From the NCBI RefSeq assembly GCF_013044505.1, contig NZ_JABERD010000086.1, positions 1-37,435 of the forward strand: 37,435 nucleotides of DNA, read 5' to 3'. The notes under the pieces were generated by a model that saw only the letters and a program-made list of their open reading frames with translations, searched no databases and was not told the DNA's origin. The stretch is from Streptomyces sp. S3(2020) (GTDB taxonomy: Bacteria; Actinomycetota; Actinomycetes; Streptomycetales; Streptomycetaceae). Shown piece after piece: positions 1 through 6,058 of this stretch. Within the stretch, counting starts at the first letter, position 1, and the number at the start of each line of letters is the position of its first letter. The translations under genes were made by a program, and so were the position numbers.

Positions 1-735
1 GGGGTTGGGTTTGCCGCCGATCAGGTCTTCCAGTTTGCGGCGTGGGCCCGCCCAGCGGCGGTCGTGGTGGTAGGCGCGCAGGGTGGCCTTGGCGCGGGCA
101 CGGGGGCGGCGGCGGTAGAAGCGGCGGGCCCAGGGTGAGCCCGGGCGGGCCAGGCGGACGAAGCCGATCAGGCCGACGAGCGGGACGATCACGCTGAAGA
201 TCGCCATACGGGCCTTGCCCTTGCCCAGGACGGCCAGGGCGAAGAGGAAGTTGACCACCACGGTCGAGATCACGCTCGCCCGGTCCTGGAGCTCGTCCTG
301 GCTCAGGTCATTGACACCGAACGGCGAGAAGCCCGACAGCACCAGTCCGACGAGGGCGGCGGTCAGCACGACCACCTCCACGCTCTTGCGGCCCTCCTCC
401 GTCCAGTAGACGTCGTCGAGGTGCAGGATCAGCGCGAACTCGTCCAGCACGAGCCCCGCGCCGACACCGAAGATCACCGCACACACGCCCGCCCCGAAAC
501 CGTGCCGGCCACTGCCGACCGCACCGAAGCCGCCGACCACGGTCAGGACGACCCCGGGCACCACGTGATGGATGTGCACCCCGCCGGAGCTGACGTTCCC
601 GAAGGGGCCCTTGCCCGCGCGGATGAGCCGGGTGATGACCCGGGTGACCACGAAGGTGACCACGAAGGAGGTGAGGGCGAGCAGCAGCGGCAGCTTGCCC
701 GGCTCGATGATGTTCCGCTGGAGCCAATGTCCCAT
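1..735 (-). CDS. Integral membrane protein, unknown function (3' end missing)
   Basis: Reading leftward from an ATG at 735 there are 245 codons with no stop, so the C-terminus lies outside the window. An in-frame stop four codons upstream fixes this ATG as the first possible start. The protein opens MGHWLQRNIIEPGK and has about six hydrophobic segments, the first near residues 13-38 and the last near 190-205. A His-rich loop (GVHIHH) follows the first segment. The tail is strongly basic (RRFYRRRPRARAKA) and probably cytoplasmic. The gene is divergent from cobS with about 60 bases between starts. I do not recognise a named family. The reading frame and membrane location are secure; the function is not known. 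Confidence 0.8.
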   Translation of the reverse strand, partial: MGHWLQRNIIEPGKLPLLLALTSFVVTFVVTRVITRLIRAGKGPFGNVSSGGVHIHHVVPGVVLTVVGGFGAVGSGRHGFGAGVCAVIFGVGAGLVLDEFALILHLDDVYWTEEGRKSVEVVVLTAALVGLVLSGFSPFGVNDLSQDELQDRASVISTVVVNFLFALAVLGKGKARMAIFSVIVPLVGLIGFVRLARPGSPWARRFYRRRPRARAKATLRAYHHDRRWAGPRRKLEDLIGGKPNP

Positions 736-795
736 AAGCGCACTTTATCCATGGTCGGGGGTCACGCCTCGCTGACCGCCGGGTAACCTCCTCCG

Positions 796-1590
796 GTGTC
801 TGCGTCCTCTTCGAACCCCTGGCCCGACGGTCTCCGCTTCGCCTTCGGCACCCTGACCGTGCTCCCGGTCAAGGTGACCCGCTGGGACCGTGACGCCGCG
901 CGCGGAGGCATGCTGTGCGCTCCGCTGGCGGGGGTGGTGGTCGGGGCGGCGGCCGCCGCGCTGGGCGTCCTGCTGCTGGCCCTGGGCTCGGGACCGCTGC
1001 TCGCCGCGGTCGGCTCCGCCGCCGTGCCCGCCGCTCTCACCCGGGGGCTCCATCTGGACGGCCTCGCCGACACCGCGGACGGGCTCGGCAGCGGCAAGCC
1101 GGCCGAGGACGCGCTGCGGATCATGAAGCAGTCGGACATCGGGCCGTTCGGGGTCATCACCCTCGTCTTCGTACTGCTCGCGCAGGTGGCGGCGTTGGCG
1201 CAGGCGTACGGCGAGTCGTGGGCGCGGGGTGCGATGGCCGCGGTCGTGTCGGCCACCGCGGCTCGGCTGGCGCTGACGCTGGCCGCGCGGGTCGGCGTAC
1301 CGGCGGCCCGGCCCGAGGGGCTGGGGGCGGCGGTCGCGGGGGTGGTTCCGCTACGGGGCGCGGTCGCCGTCGCGGTCACCGTGACGCTGGCGGCAGCGGG
1401 CGCGGGGGCCTTCTTCGGACCGTACGACGCCGTCCGTACGGCCCTCGCGGTGCTCGCCGCCCTCGCCTGCGGCGAAGTCCTGCTGAGGCACTGCACGCGT
1501 CGCCTCGGCGGGGTGACCGGCGATGTGTTCGGAGGGCTCGCGGAGACCGCGGCGACGACCGCATTGGTCGTCCTGTCTCTCGGCACCTAA
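796..1590 (+). CDS. cobS: Adenosylcobinamide-GDP ribazoletransferase (cobalamin-5'-phosphate synthase) CobS
   Basis: CobS is a membrane enzyme that joins adenosylcobinamide-GDP to alpha-ribazole (or its phosphate) in the last part of cobalamin assembly. The 264-residue product has the normal family length. It carries the conserved acidic motif HLDGLADTADG (about residues 86-96) and the RIMKQSDIGPFG segment (108-119), both typical of CobS, followed by several hydrophobic helices. The start is a GTG that gives the N-terminus MSASSSNPWPDGLRFAFGTLT; the segment around DGLRFAFGTLTVLPV is the usual CobS opening. I see no cobalamin riboswitch in the short leader. Its TAA stop overlaps the TAG stop of the convergent GH114 gene, leaving no room for a terminator. 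No other cobalamin gene is visible here; partners may lie to the left. Confidence 0.95.
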   Translation: MSASSSNPWPDGLRFAFGTLTVLPVKVTRWDRDAARGGMLCAPLAGVVVGAAAAALGVLLLALGSGPLLAAVGSAAVPAALTRGLHLDGLADTADGLGSGKPAEDALRIMKQSDIGPFGVITLVFVLLAQVAALAQAYGESWARGAMAAVVSATAARLALTLAARVGVPAARPEGLGAAVAGVVPLRGAVAVAVTVTLAAAGAGAFFGPYDAVRTALAVLAALACGEVLLRHCTRRLGGVTGDVFGGLAETAATTALVVLSLGT

Positions 1591-2363
1591 CAGGCCCGGC
1601 GCCAGACCCCCAGCTCGTACTTCTTCAGCATCGAGCTCAGCCTCAACTTCCGTGACTGCGCGCAGAACTTGCTCGTCGGCAGTTCGTACTCCACGTGGAA
1701 GACCGCCTTCTCCGCCTCGATGAACGGTGTGTTGGCGTCGCACTCGTCGTACTGCGCGCACTGTTCGTTGACCGCGAAGTCGAAGTCGTCGACCAGTTCG
1801 GGGATCTGGTCCAGGTCGTTCTTCAAGCCGACCGACATGCCCCGGTCGTGGGCGAGTTCCGCGATGAGGCGGTTGTAGCGGAGCTGGTCGGCGGCCTTCA
1901 GGGGGAAGCCGGTGCGGTTCTTGTAGCCGTCCATGTTGTCGGGCTCCACGGCGTCGAAGCCCTTCTCGCGGCACATGTCCATGCGGTCCGCCATCAGCGG
2001 TTCCAGGACGTCCGTCTCGCGGATGTCGAGCCAGTGTTCGCCCTCCCAGCCGTTGCTGAGGCCGATGACCGACTTGGGGAACTTCTTCGCGTCGGGGCGC
2101 CAGTCCTCCCAGGCTCCGGTGGAGAGGTAGCAGATCACCTTGCGGCCCTTGTCGTGCAGGGCGGTGACGGTGGACTCGGGCTGGTCGAAGCCGTCGATGT
2201 CGTAGACCGGGACGTCGACGGAGGTGTCGATCGTCTTGCCGGTGAGCTGCCACTGCCAGTCGAGGCCGGGGGCCGGCTGCCAGCGGGAGCCGGGTTTCGG
2301 GTCCGGGGCCGTCGTGCAGGCGGCCAGCAGGAGAAGGGGGACCAGCCAGAAAACGCGTCTCAC
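1587..2363 (-). CDS. Secreted lipoprotein, GH114-like endo-alpha-1,4-galactosaminidase
   Basis: The 258-residue protein starts at a GTG that overlaps the previous stop as GTGA. It opens with a lipoprotein signal peptide (VRRVFWLVPLLLLAAC, lipobox LAAC) and should be anchored outside the membrane. The rest is one TIM-barrel domain with GH114/TM1410-type motifs: VYDIDGFD, GRKVICYLSTGAWEDWRPD, FDAVEPDNMDGY, VGLKNDLDQ and FAVNEQC. The Asp of EPDNMD and the Glu of NEQC are the likely catalytic acids. Characterised GH114 members, including Ega3 of Aspergillus fumigatus, cleave alpha-1,4-linked galactosamine. As the last gene of the exopolysaccharide operon it would trim, release or recycle the polymer made upstream. 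Family assignment is good; exact substrate is inferred. Confidence 0.85.
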   Translation of the reverse strand: MRRVFWLVPLLLLAACTTAPDPKPGSRWQPAPGLDWQWQLTGKTIDTSVDVPVYDIDGFDQPESTVTALHDKGRKVICYLSTGAWEDWRPDAKKFPKSVIGLSNGWEGEHWLDIRETDVLEPLMADRMDMCREKGFDAVEPDNMDGYKNRTGFPLKAADQLRYNRLIAELAHDRGMSVGLKNDLDQIPELVDDFDFAVNEQCAQYDECDANTPFIEAEKAVFHVEYELPTSKFCAQSRKLRLSSMLKKYELGVWRRAC

Positions 2364-2986
2364 CGAGCGGGCTCCAGAGTGTGCGGCAACGTACCCCAAG
2401 GATGATCTCCCACCCCGGGGACCGCGCAGTACAGGTCCACCCCCTCCGCCGCCAGGTCGACGCCGTCCGGGACGCCGTACACCAGGTGGCACAGCCGTAC
2501 GTCCGTGGCGCCGCGCCATGGTCGCGGGGGCTGTCGGCGGTACGTCGACCAGGTGCCCTCGAAGGTGACAAGGACGTCGGCGATGCGGGCGTAGGAGGGG
2601 TGGGGATTGGTGCCGTGGTTCAGGGCGAGGGTGCCCCGGACGGTGGTGGCGAGCCGCCGGTAGTACGCGAACTCCTCCGGGCCCGAGGTGACCTGGTCCA
2701 GGAAGGCGCCGTCCGTGCCGTACCAGTCGCGGTGGCGGGTGAGGTCGCGGACCACGTCGGCGGGTGGCCGGCGGGCGTAGTCCGTGTCGGCGTAGCCCAA
2801 CACCCGTACTCCTGCCGCCCGCAGCCGCTCCGCGAGCTCGGCGAAGGCCTCGTCGGGGGCGTCGCCGGGGCCACTGGCCGGGTTGAGGACGACGCCGTAG
2901 AGGCGGGGTGCGGCCGCGATGATCGCGTCCCATTCCGCGGGGCGGACGGACGGGTGCTCGTAGTACGGGACCAGGAGAGTGCTCAT
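2360..2986 (-). CDS. Spherulin-4 family (GH135-like) putative polysaccharide hydrolase
   Basis: The 208-residue protein matches the spherulation-specific family 4 pattern: LLVPYYEHPS at the N-terminus, VVLNPASGPG (about 32-41), VRVLGYADTDY (60-70), DWYGTDGAFLDQV (87-99), LALNHGTNP (120-128) and VTFEGTW (140-146). Fungal Sph3 (GH135) hydrolyses galactosaminogalactan and depends on an Asp-Glu pair plus a later Glu. Here the pair reads Asp97-Gln98, while the later Glu143 is kept, so activity may be changed or lost. I see no signal peptide, so the protein is either cytoplasmic or exported in another way. The ATG start overlaps the preceding stop as ATGA, and its own stop overlaps the next start as GTGA, which suggests translational coupling on both sides. 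Confidence 0.85.
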   Translation of the reverse strand: MSTLLVPYYEHPSVRPAEWDAIIAAAPRLYGVVLNPASGPGDAPDEAFAELAERLRAAGVRVLGYADTDYARRPPADVVRDLTRHRDWYGTDGAFLDQVTSGPEEFAYYRRLATTVRGTLALNHGTNPHPSYARIADVLVTFEGTWSTYRRQPPRPWRGATDVRLCHLVYGVPDGVDLAAEGVDLYCAVPGVGDHPWGTLPHTLEPAR

Positions 2987-4407
2987 CGGTGGGCCGTCGC
3001 TCTTCCCAACAGGGCGCAGACGAGGGCGGCCTGGGCAGCGGCCGCGGTGCCGTGGACGGTGAGGGCGACCCAGTACGGGGTGCCCGTGTGGGTCAGCAGT
3101 GCGAGTGTCTGGGCCAGGGCGGCGGTGCAGCAGACCGCCGTGGCGGTGAGGATCGCGCCGAAGGACTGGAGGAGGAGGCCGGTCCAGAGGACCACGCCCA
3201 GCAGGAGCAGACCTGGAGACAGGGCGGACATGGCCAGGCCCAGGGCGAGGAGGGTTGCCAGGTAGGCGGTCAGGCACTCGATCAGCGTGGTGGCCGTCGT
3301 ACGCCAGAAGGCCCTCGCGGGGCTGGTGTTGCGCAGGCCTGCGAGGCTGCCGCTGCGGAAGCGGTGGAGGAGCCATTCCGCGGGGCCCATGCCGAGAGTG
3401 AGTGCGACTGCGGCGAGGGGGTCGTCCAGGGCCGCGTGGAGGACCAGGATGCCGGTTCCCAGGCCGAACAGGGCGTAAGGGAGGGACGCAAAGAGGGTGG
3501 GGCCCATTGTTGTGTGGCGGCTGCGAGTGCGTTGTGGCTTGTCGCGCAGTTCCCCGCGCCCCTTTGGGGCACGTGCAGCCGACCTCACTTCCCACGCGCC
3601 CAGCACCACCACGCCCGCCAAAGAGATCAAGAGCAAGGCCAGTCGCACGACGTCGGGCACCGGGTGAAGCAGAGTCAGGGCCGCGCCGGCCGCCATCGGG
3701 AGCAGGGCGTACAGCAACGCGCGTTCGCGGCCCAGGACCAGCAGGACCGTCGACGCACCCAGGTACAGGGACTGACCGACGGCGAAGGCCACCCCCGTCA
3801 TCTCGCCCCTGCCCGCGACCAGCAGGGCGGCCAGGGCGCCCAGCACCACACCCACCGGCGCCCCGAGCAGCAGGCTGCGTCTCGCCGCCTCGCGGTCTCC
3901 CAGTCCCAGCCAGGAGTACGCGCGGTGGGCCAGGCCCTGGTTCCAGGTCCAGCCGATCACCGAGCCGGCCAGGAGGGGAACCGTACCCGCCGGGAGGCCG
4001 AAGTCCCTGGGACCGGTCATCAGCGGTGCGCCCAGTACGTAGCCGAAGCCGGGGAGGGCGAAGACGACACCCCTCAGCAGGCAGCCCAACAGGCCTACCT
4101 GCCACGGGTCGTGGACCGGGCCCTCCGGTTCTGGATAGCGGCGGTCCACACGTTCGTAGAGCTCCTCGGCCAGCGCGAAGGAGTTCCTGACGCCGTACCG
4201 CTCACGTATCTGGTCGTCCGAGAGGCCGTCGGACTCCAGGAGCGCGGCTATCTCGTCGGGATGGACGGCCGCGGCGACGAACTCGTCGAGGCGCTCGGCG
4301 AGTTCGTCGAGGGGGTCGGGGCGGGCCCAGCTGGGGCCGCGCTGCTCGGGGATGCTGGGCAGGGTGCCCGGGCGGGCACCCGGGGGCAGCCAGACGGATC
4401 CGCTCAC
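2983..4407 (-). CDS. Polytopic membrane protein, candidate polysaccharide exporter (PelG-like position)
   Basis: The 474-residue protein has a soluble N-terminal part (about residues 1-100, rich in Asp/Glu, with ELAERLDEFVAAAVHPDEIA) followed by roughly 11-13 hydrophobic helices from residue 104 to the end. It sits directly after a PelF-type glycosyltransferase, overlapping it by four bases (GTGA). In Pel systems the gene after pelF encodes PelG, a membrane protein of similar size and about 12 helices thought to help synthesise and move the polymer across the membrane. I cannot show sequence homology to PelG by eye, so that assignment rests on position, size and topology. An odd feature is the loop at residues 281-291 (PKGRGELRDKP), which is encoded by a copy of a repeat that is otherwise intergenic. 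Confidence 0.75.
   Translation of the reverse strand: MSGSVWLPPGARPGTLPSIPEQRGPSWARPDPLDELAERLDEFVAAAVHPDEIAALLESDGLSDDQIRERYGVRNSFALAEELYERVDRRYPEPEGPVHDPWQVGLLGCLLRGVVFALPGFGYVLGAPLMTGPRDFGLPAGTVPLLAGSVIGWTWNQGLAHRAYSWLGLGDREAARRSLLLGAPVGVVLGALAALLVAGRGEMTGVAFAVGQSLYLGASTVLLVLGRERALLYALLPMAAGAALTLLHPVPDVVRLALLLISLAGVVVLGAWEVRSAARAPKGRGELRDKPQRTRSRHTTMGPTLFASLPYALFGLGTGILVLHAALDDPLAAVALTLGMGPAEWLLHRFRSGSLAGLRNTSPARAFWRTTATTLIECLTAYLATLLALGLAMSALSPGLLLLGVVLWTGLLLQSFGAILTATAVCCTAALAQTLALLTHTGTPYWVALTVHGTAAAAQAALVCALLGRATAHR
3533..3570. repeat. Dispersed repeat, short form, inside the PelG-like gene
   Basis: The copy reads TTGTGGCTTGTCGCGCAG, then TTCCCCGCGCCCCT, then TTGGGGC. It matches the intergenic copies (14665, 17749) yet lies within the coding sequence of the membrane protein, where it encodes PKGRGELRDKP (about residues 281-291) between two membrane helices on the minus strand. 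Confidence 0.8.
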
Positions 4408-5924
4408 CAGCCGGTCCCGTCCGTCGCGACCGCCGCGTACCAGGGGTCGCGCAGTTCGAGGGTCCAGTCGGCGACGGTTTCGAGCGTGGGCTCGTACACC
4501 TCGGGCATGCCGGCGAGCTCCTGGTAGATCGTGCGGAAATTGTCCACGGAACGGCGCAGCGTGAAGCGGTCGATCACTCTCTGCCGTGACAACTCGCCCA
4601 GCTTCAGCCGCCGTTCGTCGTCCCTGAGCAGGGTCAGGGCCGCTGCCGCCAGCTTCTCCGGTTCACGCGGCGGCACCACCAGGCCCGTGTCGCCGACCGC
4701 CTCGCTGACTCCCCCGACGTCCGTCGACACCGTCGTACGGCCGCAGGACATGGCCTCGATGATCGAGAACGGGAAGCCCTCGGAGATGGAGGAGAGCATG
4801 ACCACATGGCCGGCCGCGTACGCCCGCCACACCTCGCTGATGCGGCCCTCGAAGGTGAGGCCGTCGGTGACGCCGAGTTCGGCGGCGAGCTTCTCCAGGC
4901 GGGTCTTGTACTCCTCGCCGCCGGGCGGGACCGGGCCGAAGAGTCTGAGCCTGGTCTCCGGCAGCTCGGCGCGGACCATGGCGTAGGAACGGATCAGGGT
5001 CTCCAGGTCCTTGATGGGGTCGACGCGGCCGCACCAGGTGAGGGTCGGGACCTCGGGTTCGGGTCCGGCGTGCGGGAAGGCGGCCGGGTCGACGCCGTTG
5101 TAGACCGTGCGGATCTTGTCGGCGTCGGCGCCGCCGCGCTCCTCCCAGCGGCGGTTGTACTGGTTGCAGGGGGTGATGAGGTCGGCGGCCCGGTAGCCGA
5201 GGGAGTTGAGCTCGCGGTAGAAGCCGAGCATGAACGCCTTCACGGGCCAGCGTTGGGCGTCCGAGCGGTAGCCGAGGTAGCGCTCGCGCAGGTAGATGCC
5301 GTGCTCGGTGAGGAGGAACGGCACGCCGTCGAGATGGTGGGCGGCCAGCGCGGGGAGCGTGGCCAGGCCGCTGCTCACCGCGTGGGCCACCGAGTCCTCG
5401 GGGACGCGGACGCCCAGCGGGCGCAGGGCGTGTTCCAGCAGGTCCGTCGCGGTGAGCGCGTCGTGGACCGTGGGGCGGGCCTCGGCGGTCGCCAGGTGCG
5501 GCATCGTCCATATCCACATCAGCGAGCGCAGTGCCGACTCGGTGCGCAGCGCGGCCGACAGGCGTCCGTCGCGGGCGAGTTCGGCCAGCTCGTACAGGGC
5601 CTCACCGAAGTCGCAGTGGGCCTCGGGGTCGAGGAAGGACAGCAGGAAACGCTCGTAGGAGTCGATGAAACGGCGCCGCGCCCTGCCGTACGGGGCGTGT
5701 GTGCGGCCGGGGCGTGCGCCCCAGGTCGGTACCGAGGTGTGGCGGTAGACGTTGGGCGGCAGCTCCCAGGTCACGGGTTCGCGGCCGCTTCCGGTGAGCG
5801 ACAGGATGTGGAAGTCGACCTCCGGCATGCCCTTGACGAGCTGGTCGCACCAGGTGCTGACGCCGCCGTGGACATGTGGATAGGTGCCTTCGGTGAGCAT
5901 GGTGACGTGTCGGCCCGTACGCAT
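4404..5924 (-). CDS. pelF: GT4 family glycosyltransferase, PelF type
   Basis: This cytoplasmic GT-B enzyme most likely polymerises a UDP-activated sugar, as PelF does in Pel biosynthesis. The N-terminus, VTMLTEGTYPHVHGGVSTWC (residues 8-27), is the typical PelF opening (DUF3492 region). CGRVDPIKDLETLIRSY marks the start of the second Rossmann domain. EGFPFSIIE (residues 382-390) is the EX7E motif of retaining GT4 enzymes. The 506-residue length matches Pseudomonas PelF closely. The chosen ATG at 5924 follows a GGGGGAA ribosome site and gives MRTGRHVTMLTEG; the frame stays open upstream, but there it runs into a repeat element. The stop overlaps the GTG of the membrane gene. The donor sugar, probably a UDP-N-acetylhexosamine, is inferred from the linked deacetylase and hydrolases. 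Confidence 0.9.
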   Translation of the reverse strand: MRTGRHVTMLTEGTYPHVHGGVSTWCDQLVKGMPEVDFHILSLTGSGREPVTWELPPNVYRHTSVPTWGARPGRTHAPYGRARRRFIDSYERFLLSFLDPEAHCDFGEALYELAELARDGRLSAALRTESALRSLMWIWTMPHLATAEARPTVHDALTATDLLEHALRPLGVRVPEDSVAHAVSSGLATLPALAAHHLDGVPFLLTEHGIYLRERYLGYRSDAQRWPVKAFMLGFYRELNSLGYRAADLITPCNQYNRRWEERGGADADKIRTVYNGVDPAAFPHAGPEPEVPTLTWCGRVDPIKDLETLIRSYAMVRAELPETRLRLFGPVPPGGEEYKTRLEKLAAELGVTDGLTFEGRISEVWRAYAAGHVVMLSSISEGFPFSIIEAMSCGRTTVSTDVGGVSEAVGDTGLVVPPREPEKLAAAALTLLRDDERRLKLGELSRQRVIDRFTLRRSVDNFRTIYQELAGMPEVYEPTLETVADWTLELRDPWYAAVATDGTGW

Positions 5925-5973
5925 GGGCGTGCGGTTCCCCCCTGTTCTCGGATGATGTACGGGAGCTGTACTC

Positions 5974-6050
5974 CGGCTACCGCCGCGTCGTGGCTGGTCG
6001 CGCCCACGCGGCGGTAGCCGCACATCGATACAGCCCCGCGCCCCTCAGGG
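5974..6050. repeat. Long-form palindromic repeat with hairpin between the deacetylase and pelF
   Basis: This is a long-form copy of the dispersed repeat (TGGCTGGTCGCGCCC, then ATCGATACAGCCCCGCGCCC). The flank forms a perfect 15-bp inverted repeat: 5974-5988 pairs with 6006-6020 around a 17-base loop. It lies in the 134-base gap between the stop of the deacetylase gene and the start of pelF. It could act as a partial terminator, an RNA processing site or an mRNA stabiliser that sets different levels for the two parts of the operon. There is no T-run after the hairpin on the minus strand. Confidence 0.75.
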
Positions 6051-6058
6051 CGTTCCCC

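Noticed and set aside
736..795. Cobalamin riboswitch before cobS
   Set aside because: The leader is too short and lacks a B12-box-like sequence.
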